A stretch of 64,000 nt of DNA from Todiramphus chloris collaris (lineage: Eukaryota > Chordata > Aves > Coraciiformes > Alcedinidae): positions 1,211,874 through 1,275,873 of the forward strand of contig JANVCC010000153.1 in assembly GCA_025345505.1 (NCBI GenBank), given 5' to 3'. Under the pieces are notes generated by a model, which saw only the letters and a list, made by a program, of their open reading frames with translations, searched no databases and was not told where the DNA came from. Position 1 is the stretch's first letter. The number at the start of each line of letters is the position of its first letter. Positions 12,501 to 27,500 of the stretch are shown here, one piece after another. Position numbers and translations under genes: made by a program.

Positions 12501-15500
12501 AGGGCCAGGAATAGCAGAAGCATAAAAAGGCTGTTTTTCATTAAGATAGTCCTTGTGTAGCATAATACATTGATGAAAACTTGTTCCTCTGAGGAACAAC
12601 AAGTGTAACAGTCTAAACTACAAAAACCAAATATTATTCCCACTTTTAGGTCAATCCCTATGGCAAAACTTTTAATCAAGAAGCTCTACTGGACTGGGGA
12701 GATTGTGCTGAGTTGGGGACCTCTCCTCCACTTGTTAGTTGAACACAGCACCCAGGAGGACAGATGGCACATCAGGAAGGTATCAGGTGAAAGGAGATAG
12801 AGAAGAAAAAAAGGATAGAAAAAAATTAATCAGCAGCAGGGAGGATAGAAAGTATACAGGGACTGGAGGAAAGAGAAGAAAGAGAGGAAGATTTCTTCGA
12901 ATTATACAGGTTTACTTGGGGCGCGTGCTGAGAATTTCTTTTTTACCATTTACTGTCAAAGCAGCTGTAGTCTGTCGATCTCCGCACACACAGCTGTAAT
13001 CACCGGCGTCTGCCAAATCCAAATCCCGGATCACCAGCTCCGCAAAGGGACCTTCCTGCTCTATTTTGTATTTTTCACTTGGCTTGAGGACCTTATTCCC
13101 CTTTCTCCACTCGACCGGGGCTGATTTGCTCAGTTTACAGTGCAAAGTGACTGCCTCCCCCTCTGTAGCTTCCTTGTTCGACATTTCTTCTTGGAAGAGG
13201 ATAGGCAAGGCTGAAGAATGCAACACCAACAGAGAAGGAATCAGCACTAGATCAAAATGAACTGGGCTCTGATGGGACTTACTGGGCTGCAGTGTATACA
13301 TTTAACCAAAAGTGCACTACTGTTAGGTGGATACAGTTGAAAGAGGGGTAAAAACCTCCTAGAAATAGAGGAAACAATATACGACCTCGTTGTGCTGTCT
13401 CAAAGCAAAAAAACCACCCCAAAATGCACAAGGGAATATTCTCTAAAAGGGTGACTCTTTGGCATCACAGCACTGAGCACATGAAACCTCTAAATCACAC
13501 TGACCAAGCTGCAGATGACCAGCAAATGCTGTCAAACACACTGCATTTTGGGCTTAATGAGAAACACAAGTAGAACGATTACCATTCACTCTCAAAGCAG
13601 CTGTTGTCTTCTGGTCCCCACACACGCAGGTATAGCTCCCAGCATCCGTCAAGTCTAGGTCTTGGATAACCAGCTCAACAAAACGCCCTTCCCGTCTCAT
13701 TTTGTATTTGCCATTGGGCATCAGCACCTTCCCATCCTTCCTCCACTCGACCGAGCCCACCGCCTGGCTCAGCTCGCACTGCAGCGTGGCCGTCCCGCTT
13801 TCGGTGGCTTCCTCATTCTTCAGCTCTTTTTTGAAACGGATTGGCAGGGCTGAGAGATGCAGAATGAAAAGGGATTGCAACCAAAGGCCCTGCCCAGATC
13901 TCTGGTCAGAGGCTGAATCAAGACTTATCATATCACTACATAAGCCTTATTCCAGCACCTTAATCCTTTAACACATTATGCTTTTGGTTTGTTTAGTTAT
14001 TTGGTTGTTGGGTTTGTTTGTTTTGTGGCTGGTAACAAAAATCACGAGTAGATTATTCTGTATCTAGATTGGGATCATGCATACAGCTGACAAATTCATC
14101 CTTAAAGGTGATGAACTCTCCATAACAGAAAAGCCCAAGGAATCTTATGTTTCCATACTAATTCAGGAGAACATACATGCATGGCAGCACCCTTCACTTG
14201 AGGAAAGGTGAGAAGACAACACACCACATACACATAGAACATCGGGCATAATGAAAGCTGATCATGGATGGAAGTTGGAGAAAAGGAGAGACACAGAAAC
14301 ATGAAAAAGTGGAAGGACAAAACAAGTAGAGGCAGGACATGAAGGTAAGTGTTGCGAAGGAATATACATAAAGGAGGAGGGGAGAGATGGACTGAAACAT
14401 TCCAGAGTTTCACAGGTTATTTCTGACTTTTTACCATTCACTGATAAGGTTGCTGTGGTTTTTTGGTTCCCCACTACACATGTGTAGTCTCCAGCATCCT
14501 TTGGGTCCAGATCATGGATCAGAAGCTCAGACACTGTGCCCTCCTGCCTCATCCTGTACTTGTTACTTGGCCGGAGAAGTGTGTGCCCCTTCCTCCACTC
14601 CACAGGGGCCTCTCTGCTCAGCTGGCATCGCAGGGTGGCTGTCCCACCTTCCACAGCTTCCATGCTCTTCAGCTTTTCTTTGATGAGCACCGAGGCGGCT
14701 GAGGAATGAAGTGTTCTCATTTTACTTTAGTAGCACCATTACCCACTGATGACCTCATATGGAACTTAGAACCAAAACGAAGTCTCTTGGAACAGCTAAA
14801 GAGCTCTGACCTACCTGCACATCCAGGAGTCTACTTGCATTTACAATAGCACACCATGAGTTTGAGAGGAAACAAAACCAAAACAATTATTTCCCAGCAA
14901 TTGCAGTATCAAGGTAATTACCCTTCCGCCGCCCAAATGCTGATGGTCAGAGATGCATAAAAAACTTGCAGAGAAAGTGCAGAAGAGAATTGCATGTTCT
15001 TTAACAAAATGTGTAGGTAAGGCCCTTCTTACCTTCCAGCTTAGAGCTCAGATAAGGCCTCTGTCCAGAGCAGAAAGCAAAAGAGTTATTTCAGAGGCAA
15101 GGAAAGATATCTTGTTATCAGGTATATTTAATTGCTATGTTTTAGCATGAAGTCCTAGAAAAAGGAGAACATAATGGACCCAGCCAAAGCTGCTTTTTGT
15201 TTGTACTGATCCCTTTCTTTTTTTTTCCTGAGCACTCACTATAAATGTGCAGGAACTGGCAGGACCACGGCAAGAAAAACAACAAATGGTCACAAGCAGG
15301 TGTCTTATTCCTACCATGAATTTTGACTTGGGCTGTGGTCTGCTGGTCTCCAGTGTCACAGGTGTATCTTCCCGCATCTTCTGACTGTGCATTATGGATC
15401 ACCAGCTCTGCCACTGTCCCCTTCTGCTTCATTTCATATTTGGCACTTGCCTGGAGCGTGGCTTCTCCCTTCTTCCACACCACGGTGGCATCAGTTTTTG

Positions 15501-18500
15501 TGAGTTCGCAGCGCAAGGAGACAGATTTCCCCTCTTCCATTTCTGTGTTCTCCAGGGCTTGTTTGAAAAGAACAGGCACAGCTAGAACACAGAACCACAG
15601 ATTAGGACATGCCCTCTTGACCTGCTGCACAACAAGTGCCCTATGACAACTGTCAGCTCTTAAAACCAAGTTTGCACTTTATTGGTTTAAGGGCATTGGA
15701 GAGTGTGTGAGGTTTTGGGGCTTTTTTTCAATAGATACTCCATTAAGCAATGCATTAAGAAAGTGTGGCAACATATCTAACTCTGCCTACCATGTACTTT
15801 CACCCGAGCAGTGGTCTTCTGTTCCCCAGCAGTGCAGGTATAGTCCCCAGCATCTATCGATTTGACATCTTGAATAATGAGCTCTGCCACTGTCCCATGC
15901 TGCTTAAATTCATACTTCTCACTGGCACAGAGAACAGTGTCTCCTTTCATCCATTTCACTGGGGTACCGGGTTTGCTGAGCTCGCAGGTCAGCCTGATTT
16001 GTTTTCCTTCTTTAGCTTCTTCATTCTGGAGCTCTCGCTTGAAAAGAACTGGTATTTCTGAGAAAGAAATGGAAACAGATTGGAAATCACTTTTTCCTTC
16101 TTTTTTGGTTTTTTTTTTTTTTTGTTTGTTTTTTTTGGGGTTTTTTTTTGTTTTTTTTTTTGGGGGGGGGAGCTGTTATTTGTTTCAGACTTCATTTTTT
16201 GAGATAGAAAACCACAGGAACAGAAAAGCACTAACACAGAGTAAACAGATTCTGACAACTCACATCTGGCTGCTGGCACATTACAGCAGAAAAAAAAAAA
16301 AGTTTAATATATATATATATTTGAGACCATCTGCTTATTTTCATGTTACCCACTCTCTGTACTATTGAAGGCATTGCTATAATTACTGTGTTGTCATTAT
16401 TAACGTTAGAGGCAGATGCTGCACTGCTATTAGGGACACAAACAGTGTGTTGCAGATGGGTGGTCAGAGCTGGGCCACGAGGCACAAAAGATGTAAAACT
16501 TGAGTGGGGTCAAAGCGCACGTAACACAGAGGACACAGTGAGATGGCAAAGCACTTTCTGTCATGACCAGCAGTATTGAGTTCTGATTAAAAAGAAAAGG
16601 AAAAATAAAAATAAATAAATAATAATAAAAAAAGACCACAATGTGTTTTTATCCAACACAAATGCAGACTTAGAACCAGCACAGAGCAAACACAGAGGAA
16701 AGCACAGCTGCATGTGAAAGGATCCCTGTGGAGATCCCTGTGCGGGCTCTGTCACAGCCTGGGAATTCATGGCTTCAAGGTGACCTAGTATAAGGATGGC
16801 ATTTATTGGGACAGAACCTCGACTGAAGAGTTTTCCCCTCAAATCATGAAAATTTTCAATTTCTTCCTGTCTTATGCTGCCTTATGAATATGCAAGTCAG
16901 CTACTGAATTGTAATGCAGTTGTCACATGGCTATTGAAAAACTGCAGCCTATTCTTCTGTTCCCCTTTTAGCTTTAGTTCGGGACACTCAGAGCAATCGA
17001 ATTTTGGGGATTTTTGCTTTTATTTTTTGCTATTTTTGCTTTCTGTTGTTCTTAATAGATAAAGGAAAGCTACAACAGTGTCATTTGTGGTAAGCATCTT
17101 TATGGCTTGACTCCACATCTACTGGCAGCCGGAATCTATGTGTTTAAATCCTGCATCCACCCACATCCTTCTCCCTGAGGAGGGAAACAGGGCTGCTGTG
17201 TGAATGTTGCATAATGTTACAAATGCAGGGTGGGTTTTTTTTTCCTAACAGAAAAATGTTCTTCAGCATGGGTGAGATCCAGATCCTACTGAAGTCAAAA
17301 CAGTTCGTTCTTTTGTGTGTAATGGGTATTGGGAAAATATCCTGGTGCTACAGAAAACCATAGAAAATTGAGACAATTAACCATCACCTCTCTTCTTCAT
17401 TACATCATCAAAGTTGTTTTACTCCCACAGCACATCTCAGCCTCAAGCTGGATTGTTTCTCTGTGATCTAGAGAAACACTGTGAGCATCTTCCCTTCCCT
17501 CTTTGTGCTCTGGAGTTTAGGTTGACTGTTCTACCAACCCAAATGCTTTCTATTTCACACTGACTTCTCTAAGCCAGGTGCATCTTCCAATCTGCCCTTC
17601 CCACGTGTGTTAATACCAGCTGGACACAGGACATCCACTGGTGAGGCTGCATGAAGCCTGCGCCATTGACACCTTCTCTATGCCTGCTCAAACCTGCCCA
17701 TGTGAATGAGCAATTCTGATCACAGAAATCGAGGTCCTCCTCGGGCTGTGGCAGTGACTCAAGACAGGCAGGAGCAACTACAACATAGGTAGTAGATGAG
17801 CCCGATTCTGACGTGCTCAGACCCAATGTTTACTTAACATATGTGGTGCTTACCCAACATGCTGTCTGTGTGTCTAAGAGGAGAACTTTTGTGTCAGCTC
17901 AGAAAGCAACCCTTTAGATTACACCTCCTGCCTGATCATGCTCTTTTGGGTGTGTTATTCTCTATAAATTTGTCTGCCTAAAGCAATTAGCCAGATAAAT
18001 GTGGGTGTCTGAGTTCCCTCCCTGGAGAGAGCCATGAGTGGAGATAGTTTCGGAAGGTCTTTGCCTGGATTGCCTCTTAGGCAGGGTGGATCTCCTAAAG
18101 AGATGCTCACTGTTCTCTACTGACCCATCACTTTCTGCTCCAGAGAGCTTAGACACTTAACTTTCAGAGAGCTAAACAAAGTGAGATGAAGGATTTTCCT
18201 GTTTTGCAATTTGTCACCTCTCTGGGTGCTGTTCTGGATGACTTGACGAGAACTTTTCCTGCACTGTGGTGCAAAGACACACAATGTTCCTTTTCAGTAT
18301 AGTTTCACTTCTTTATCATTCCAGTGTATTACTCTGACCTTGGTGTTAGATGACAAGTTAGGACCCACACCATCACTCCAAATGTTCTTACCCTTGACAG
18401 TAACAACCGCACTACTTTTAGCTGCTCCAGCCTCACACTCATATCTGCCACTGTCTTTTTCTTCTGCCCTGTGAATGATAAGCTTGGCTTCAAATCCCGA

Positions 18501-21500
18501 CCGGCTGATGTTATACTTGGAAGAATTCCTAAGGCTCTTCCCGTCTTTGCACCACTTTACAGGGCTGTCTGATTTGGAGGTTTCACAGTGAAGGATCACA
18601 TCCTCTCCCTCAGTGACTTCAGTATCAACCAGCTCCTTTGTGAAGATGCAGGGCTTCTCTAGAATCACATAAAAACCATCTGAGATATTTCAGAAGAGGT
18701 GTGGCTTTTCATTTCACAAGTAATCTGTGAGATTTACATTGGAGATTACTTGTAGCAAAACTACAAGTCAAGGTTAGTAACAAATAATTGGGTGTAAAGC
18801 CCTCAGGCAGGCACCAGTCATGCCACCAAGTGTTGTTTAGTAAATACCCGATGCCATCTGGGAGTGAGAACAATGTCCCTGTTGAAGAATGTAAATAAGA
18901 CCTCTCACGTCTCACTAAATAGGAAGAAGATGAAGGCACAATTTCTTAAGCCTTTTTCCATGTGAGCTGATTAGTTTGAATAAGTTAATTCTGCATGAAG
19001 TGAGGTGCAATACAGATTTCTCTCCAAGACAATCATCTAGAGCAGGTCTCATCTTATTAGTATGAGTCCTCTAAACACCAGGCAGGTGTCTCGGACTGGT
19101 CATGTTGGATTTCTTTATAACCACTGGAAGATGACAGACACCTCCAGAAACCAGCTAGTCACTTCCAAAATAGGCCATTAGGACAGAAGAGATGTACTGC
19201 TCTCTGGAAGCACTTGTCTTTCTACACAGCGTATAGAAATAGCCTAAGCTAGATACCTATAGCTAAGCTGGCCAAGGTAGATCTTACTCCCCCCCACCCC
19301 CCCCCACCCCCAGCTTAATGCTTTTTAATTAATAAAAACCCCATCAGTCAGGAGACCAAAGCCTGGTTTTGGTCCTATAGCATCACATATTTCTGTTCAA
19401 AAAGGAATCAGCCTTTTTCAAATAAGACTTTTCATTTGCCTTCAGAAAAATTTGCTTGCAGTTCAGTAGCATGGCAAAATTTGGGCAAATATTGAAGTTT
19501 AACAACAACAAAAAGCTCTTTGCAAGATATGTGGTGATTCTGAACAGAATGAGAATATCACCTGACACAGTGGGGACTCTGTGTTTTACATCTCTGGGCA
19601 ACAAGGAATATTTATGTTTCTGGTAAGAAAACTCCTCTCTGATCCTGCGCTCTTGGTCTGCCGGACATTCACGTTATTCCCTTGCTACAGAAGTAGATTA
19701 ATGCTGCAATTTTAACTCATAGAATCATAGAACAGTTTGGGTCGGAAGGGACCTTAAGATCATCTAATTCCAACCCCCCCTGCCATGGGCAGGGACAACT
19801 TCCACTAGACCAGGTTTCTTAAAGCCCCATCCAACCTCAGTTTAACTTTTCCAGATAAAACAATTCATTGTCAAGAATGACTAGGAGGGAACACCCACAA
19901 TGTTGCCTTTCAAACAATGAAAACTAAATTAAAAACTTGTTGGTTGTTTTTGTCTTCCTTGAACTAAGTGATTTCTCCTCATTTATCATCAACTTATCAG
20001 CTCAGCTCAAGGAAAACTGGACACAACAGTACCACCACTACATATCACATTCCCATCCAGAGTTGTCTGGCATCATGAAATGTTCATTCCTTAGCCCTAG
20101 CTTCATTATATAAGTAATGCTATTCTTGAACATACACAGATACACATATGATGGGGCCAAATTTGTAGCATTTTTGCTCTTTTTTCCCCACCTACCCACA
20201 TTAACCCACACTTATTTCTATGCATTCTTTCCTCTCCTGCAGTTTTTTTATGACTGAATTACCTTTAACAACCAAACTGGCAGATGTTTTCTTATCACCA
20301 GCTTCAAATGTAATGACCCCCGAGTCCTTCAGTGAGAGTTTTTTCAACATTAGCAAGTGATATCCACCAGGCTCAGACTGGATCTCATTAAGTTCATTGG
20401 TATGGAGTGGGGTTTTATCCAAAAACCACTGCACTTTGCTATAGTCTACAGGAGAGATTCTGCATTTGAACATGGCAGATTCTCCTTCTAACACAGTGAC
20501 ATCTTCCAGGTCTTCTGTTATTAGCACTTTCTGGCCTGAAAGGAACATAGATACATCAATTACTGGAACCTTCAGTTTCTAGCATGAAAATTGATATGGA
20601 AAACTCCAAGATTTCCCGCGTGAGTATTTCATGACAGAATCATGGTCATGATTCAGAAGACTGAAACACAGTTCCCCTGGTATTGAACACAAAAACCATT
20701 CACAGGAAGATAGTATATACAGGACACACACCAGAACAGGATGAAGACAACTTCAAAGCACCAGAACACATACAGCAGAACAAGCAGCAAGTACAATGCA
20801 AATCCAGTGTTATAATGTTTCTCCTACTGGAACTACCTGGAAAGGCTGGAAGGACGTGGCTCCAACAGCATCACTGGGCTCTAGATATCACTAAGCAAGT
20901 GATTCCTCCCATAACAACCCCTCTGCTTTTCTAGAGCAAAGATAACTCGATTTCTGTGGGATAGGACCACCCAGCCTCTACCTTCTTTGAGCTTAGCACA
21001 ACAATAAAGACAGTGGGAAGTGGAGACAGTTGCTCACTGCAGCTTTAGTACATAGAGACAACACAACAGCCCTGAACACCTGTTCATACAGATATACACC
21101 TAAGTATACATAAATAAATAAAATAAGGTTAACACTGTATACAAAGATACATCTGATGTTGCTCCTACTTACAAAACCAGTACAGGAAATTTTGACTTCT
21201 ACCTTGATCTTTGATTTTTTCCTCCCATCCTCTTTATTTTTCCACCAATATCAGCTCAAGGGTTTCTCCCAGTTGGGGCTTCAGTAAAGGAAATGTGAGG
21301 GGCAGTAACAAATAGAGGTCACTGCTTCCCCTTCAGCACTGCTGCTGTTAGCATTGGCCACCACAGCTCATTTACTGCCCATAGCAGTAAAGCTGCTGGG
21401 TTGTACTCATCGGCTGGAAATCACAGAGGCACGGAATCCCAGCATGGCAGGTGTTGGAAGCGACCTCTGGAGATCATCTGGTGCCACCCCCGTGCTCCAT

Positions 21501-24500
21501 TCAGCAGGGTCACCCAGAGCATTGCATTGTCCAGGCAGGTTTGGAATCTCTCCAGAGAGGGAGACTCCACAGCCTCTCTGGGCAGCCTGGCACAGGCTCC
21601 CACACCCTCACACCAAACAACTTTCTCCTCCTGCTCAGATGGAACCTCCTGGGTTCCACTTTGTGTCCATTGTCCCTTGTCCTGTCACTGGACACCACTG
21701 AGCAGAGTCTGGCCCCAGGCTCTTGCCCCCCAGGGCCCTTTAGCTCTTGCTCAGCATTGCTCAGCTCCCCTCCCAGGCTGCTCTTCTCCAGCTGAACAGC
21801 CCCAGGGCTCTCAGCCTTGCCCCAGCACAGAGAAGCTTCAGTCCCCTCAACATCTTCATAGCCTCTGCTGAATTCTCTCCAGTAGCTCTTTGTCTCTCTA
21901 ACTAGAGAGCCCAGAACTGAGCACAATACTCCAGAGGTGACCTCACTAAGGTAGAGTGGAGAGAGAGGAGGGCCTCCCTTGACCTGCTCACCACACTCTG
22001 ATTGCAATGATTGGGTTGTATCCTTCAGCTCTCAGGTCCAGAGGGTCATTAAGCACTTAATGGTCCCTGGACCACTCATTCACCCCTCTTCTCTTAGAAA
22101 ACACTGCTGGAAAGAGACATCAAGGCATAGGGAGAAAAACCTGGAGGCAGAATAATTTCTCCCTCCTCTAACAGCAGGTATTCTGAGTCCTGTCCATCAT
22201 GCATTCACACAGAACACCAGCCTCTCCTCGCACCAGATTTTTGGGGTTTAAATCCTGCCCAAAGTACTCCAGGTGTAATTCCTTCAAATTTAAAAATTGC
22301 TCTGCATGTCCAGCTTCACCTTGCTATATTTTTGTCCGTGTATCCTGTGGCACGTATATACATCATGAGTGAGACCAGAAATCAGTGTATCTGCTACCCA
22401 CATGCTGAGATATAGATCTGCTTGTGCATATAATGTGCCCTGGTGGGGGAATGGGATGTCCAATCATGTTCCTCTCATGCATACCTTGTACAATGAGCTT
22501 GGCTCTGGACTGGGCATCCCCAATGTCGCAGGAGTAAGTGTCGCTGTCACTTTTCTCCAGGTTATTTATGGTCAGCTGCAGGACTTGTCCTTTCTGTGTG
22601 ATCTCGTATTTCTTGCTAGCCCTGAGTTCAGCTATGCCTTTCCTCCAGACCACAGAGGAGGCAGGTCTCTCACTCTGGCACATAAAAACTGCAGTTCCAC
22701 TTTCATCGATTTTCAGATCTGAAAGTTCCTTGACAAAATAATTAGGCTTTTCTGGAAGGAAAAAAATGAAAAAAGAGAGACAGAGACAGATTTATTACTC
22801 AAACAAGTCCTGAGCATACAGAGTCTTCTTGACTCCCCTCTGCCCCTACTTGTAGAATCACAGAATATATAACGATAAAACCATTTAAGGTTGAAAAAAG
22901 CCCTTATATCAAGTCTAACCATTAACTCTTCCAATTTCATGACTAACCCATTTCCCTCAGCAGCACATCTACTTGTCTTATAAATCCCTCCAGGGATGGT
23001 GGCTCCACCACTGATCTGAGAAGCCTGGGCTAGGGCTTGACAACCCTTGCAGGGAAGAAATTTTTCCTAATGTCCAACCTGAACTTCCCCTGGTGCAACT
23101 TGAGGGCATTTCTTCTCATCCTATCAGATGGAACAGATCCAAGAAGATCACCAAATCCACCTTCTGTCACAGGACATATTGGATAAAATATTTCCAAGAA
23201 AGTTTAATGCACAGGTTATACACCAGTACAGGTACTGGTGAGGTCTCATCTTGCAGACCACATACAGTTTTGATCGCTTATATTCAAAAGAGACTAATTC
23301 AAATTGCCAGTTTTGATTGGCTCATTACGTAGCACGTAAGATCCTTCAGAACCTACAAGGTAGTTTTTCAGAGGTTTCTTTAAAAGTTTTTAGTCCATCA
23401 TAACTTTTTAAAAACTCAGAATAGATCCTGTTTAGGGAGATAGAAGAGAAGAACATCTCCCAGGGGTTGTAGATATTTACCCCAACATCTGTATGCAACA
23501 GCCCCTGTGCTGGCTTCAACTGACCTTGCACTGTGATCCTGGCTGTTGTTTTGGAGACCTCTGTCTCACAGGTGTACTCCCCACTGTCCTTGACCGTGGA
23601 GTCATGGATGATCAGAATGGCCCGTGTGCCCTCTTGGTGCAGGTCATACTTCTGGCTTTTGCGGATTGCTTTGCCATCCTTGTACCACCTGATGTTCACA
23701 TCAGGTTTCGACAATTCACAGCTCAGGCTGATGTCCTGCCCTGCTGCTGATGTTTTATCCTCCAGCTGTTTTGTCACCTCAGTAGGTTTTTCTGAAGAAG
23801 GGAAATAAAACCCAACAAAACGAAGCAACAACGTGAACTTTGAATAAGAGTTAGCCTTCAAGCTTTACTGATGTATTACATCAGTAAAATGTATGAAAAG
23901 ACACGCAAGAAATCACACTCCAGAAACTTTCTGATTTCCTTACCTTTGACAACCAGAGAAGCCTTGGAGGTCAGACCACGGGCAGTGAAAATTACTTCCC
24001 CAGCATCATCAAGAATCACGCTTTTGATATGGAGCGTATATTTTCGACCCATGTTACAGGCTTTAAATCGCCCTCCACTTTCCACTTTACTCCCATTCAG
24101 TGTCCAGCTGAAGTCGTCAATGCTTTCATGGGACAAAATACACTCAAAAGTGCAATCTTCTCCCTCTTGGATTTCAGTGTTCTTCAGCCGTTTGGTGATA
24201 CCGATGTTCAGTTCTGGAAGACGAAAAGTAGGTTAATACCAAGGAGAAAAGGCTTTTATGGTTGATGTGAGTAGTAGCATTGACATTTTTTGGCTCATCA
24301 CACTGGTTTATCTGCTGGATTGGCAAGATGACTGCATTCCTTATAGATATATTTAATCTGGGAATCTATATTTAATTTAATCTATATTTAATCTCAGACA
24401 TATCCACTCAGAATCACCACAAAGCTATAGAAAAGGGGACATGTGAATCTCCTGGCTTTGCTCTGGAAGGACAAGATGAAGAGTAGCTCACTCAGTGAAG

Positions 24501-27500
24501 AGTCCAGATTCAGTGAGCTACAGGGGAGAAAGGCTATCAGACAGGAAGCCTCTGGAATGGGTTTTTCTCAATGCTGATATGAGAAATGGGATGTTTGCAA
24601 TTGTTAACTTGTTACAATCCTCAAGTTCCAAATTTGTCTCGTTATCAGTATGAATTTGAAAGCCATGAACAATCCTCTTTCCTTCAAGCAGCCACAAAGA
24701 TGAGAGGACAGGTTGAACTCCTGGGCTCTTCAATAGACAGTGTTGTCCTACTTTTGTGTTCCCACAATGGACTCTGAACCGATAGCTCCAAAATGTCAAA
24801 ATGAAGCTGCTTGAGATCTTTTTTGCTTTGCTTTTTTTTTGGGGGGGGATTAGGTTTGGGTTTTTTTTTGAGAAAGCATTTGCTCTTCTGGGAGTATTTC
24901 TGCGCCTTAGGGATGTTCAGGAAGGAAACATTGTCACTACATTCTCAACATATGATTTTCACTAAAAACCAGATATACTTATATCAAAGACTAAGAGGAA
25001 CTGTTCAGATGTCATTGTATTGTGTGAAGCTTATAGATGAATAAGTGTGAGACAAAGTGACCAAGCCCATCCATATTATGAGTCCCCTTTGACTGGTGAT
25101 CATCTACAATACTTACCTTGAACGCTGACCTTTGACTTGGCAACATCTGTGCCAATATCACAAGTGTATAAACCTGCATCTGTCTTTTCAAGGTCATGGA
25201 TAAGGAGGCACAAGGTCTTCCCAGACTGTATCTGCTCATACTTGTTATCAGAAGTGAGCTTCACACCATCTTTTTTCCAAACAGGCTTGACCTTCTCTTT
25301 GGAGACTTCACATTCCAGTTTAATCACACCCCTCTCCTCACCGAAAACATCGTCCAAGGACTTCATGAAGACAGCAGGCTTCTCTGAAGGTTAACGGGCA
25401 AAACAGAGAACAACCAGGATATGTAAGTTGAGACATTTTCAGTTGCTACCAAATATTTAAAGACAGGTTAAGTAAACCTTAGAGGAGAAGCAGCCTGTAT
25501 TGTCATGGAAGGGGAGTGACGTTCAGTGCTGCAATTGTGGCCTCTCTTTTCTATGAGGTTGCAAGGACTCCTTTTTCTCTGTTGTGGGGTGCCTGTCTGG
25601 CACAGATCTCATCACAGGGAGCAAGGCTGGGAGCAGGCATGTAGAGCCCTACTGAGGACAGCTTCACACTTCTATGGAACAGCTACTCAACAAGGTAGAC
25701 AAGATTTAAGGAAGCCCTTGTCTGAATTATGGAGGAGCAGAAAATGTTCTCTGGGTATATCCTTTCTCATTGCAGCAGTCTACAAGTGGAAAGGGGGTTG
25801 GGTGGTTAGAAGAAAAATGTGTGAAGAGAAGTAATTGGGATGTAGGTCTTCTAAAGCCAGAGATCTTTTCACTGCAGGGTTCATGAAGTAGGAAAAGCAA
25901 TCAAAGGATGTGCTGCACATGCTCCTCACTCTCCTGAATATTTTTGCTCTTGCAAAGTGAGTGCAAGAGTCAAATTATTCAGACACTCTGAGAAGAACAA
26001 ATTAGTTATGGTCAGGAGGGAAAATGAAGAGGAAATCAGGGAGATGAATCTTTAAGAGAATGTTGAGGACTGACTTTCAGAGAATGGCTCAGAACATTTC
26101 CCACTAATTTAGAATAAGAAATCACTATGATTTACCTGAACATGCATGTGCAGGTGTGTTGCTGAAGAAAATGTGATTTTGAAATTTTGAGTGTTACATC
26201 ATGTTTTTAACATGCCGGAAATAATTCATGCAACCTGCTGTGGTTTAACTGGTGCACAAGGACACGTTCAACCACAGAAACTCAGATGTGAGGAAGGTTA
26301 AGGACAGCACCAAACTGCCTTCTCTTGCTCAATCAGTCCAACTCCAGAACGGATGTACTAAAGGTGTGCCCTACCCTTGGAGATATACTGAAGCTCAGCT
26401 TCTTGCAAACAAAAATCTTTATAAACAGCAGTTTATAGGCTACATACTATTGAAGGGAACTACAAGTAAAGGAAATTGCTCTTGAGACTATCCTGGTAAG
26501 TAAAAGGTTGATAAATCACTATGGAAAGTTTTGGCAGGACACCAAAACAATCTTTCTTAGAAAAATCATTGGAAACAGTAGAAACTTACACTTGAAGAAT
26601 GCTCCTGCACACTTATTACTCGTACCCAAAGAGGTGAAACTTATGAGAAGGATTTTTGCATGGATATGGTAAATAAGAACTCCTTTGCAGCTCTTATTTA
26701 CATTCAGGAGGAGTATGATCGCGACCCACCTATCACCTTTAGACGCACACTCTCTGACACCTTGTCTGACTTCATTGTCACCGTGCCAGCGTCCTCAGGC
26801 TTGACCTGCTTCATCGTCAGCATGTAGCAATTGCCAACATTCCTGATGTCATTGAAGTTGTTGGTGTAAAGGAGGGTGCCGTTGAGGAACCATTCCACAT
26901 CCTCGTCATCATGGGAGAGCTCGCAGGAGAAGACAGCAGAACTCTCTTCTTCAATTTCCATGTCCTGAAGGTGTTTGAGTACTTCTACATTGCGGGCTGT
27001 AGGAAACCAAGGTACACCATCACCACTGTTACCATGAATTAGTGCAAAAAAAAAAAAAAAAAAAAAAAATTTCATAGTGTTTAAGGTTTATTAAGATAGT
27101 TTAGTCTGGTCTCCTATACACCTGGTCATTTGGATGAACCTCTGCAAGGCCAAACTGTTATCAAAAGCTGCTGTTTGGACTTCTAGAAATGATTCCGTGG
27201 CTCATCTCCAAGCCTTGCTGAAACAGCAATCAGCTTCTCCTACAGTTTCACCAGAGGTGAAGAACCATCTAAAAATAGTGCCATATCCAGATGAGGTAGA
27301 ACATCATTATGAATAACAAACATATGGTAAATACAAAAGCTGACACAGTGGTCAGAAAATGAAAACCACAACCAAGATCATCAGAATCAGAAGCGTGTAG
27401 CAGTTAAACATACAGGACATTTTTAGCTACAGTTCAGGTTCCTCAGATGGAATGTGCCTTAAGAAAGACGAATTAATTTCTGCCTTACCCAGACGGTTAC

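Larger units (their letters stand above)
16058..18391 (-). other. Intron D27-D28 (2,334 bp)
   Basis: It holds T/G-rich and A/T-rich simple repeats in its first 600 bp and unique sequence after that. It has no CR1 and no Ig exon that I could recognise. Confidence 0.8.
18659..20262 (-). other. Intron D26-D27 (1,604 bp)
   Basis: It contains a C-rich run near 19290 and a short CR1 end near 19720. The remainder is unique sequence without an Ig exon. Confidence 0.8.

Noticed and set aside
15989..16279. Lysine-rich minus-strand open frame
   Set aside because: It is a translation of the A/C-rich low-complexity tract joined to the start of the D28 exon.
21354..22007. Several long overlapping open frames on both strands
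   Set aside because: They lie within a CR1 LINE fragment and its flanks. They show no domain and no coding continuity.
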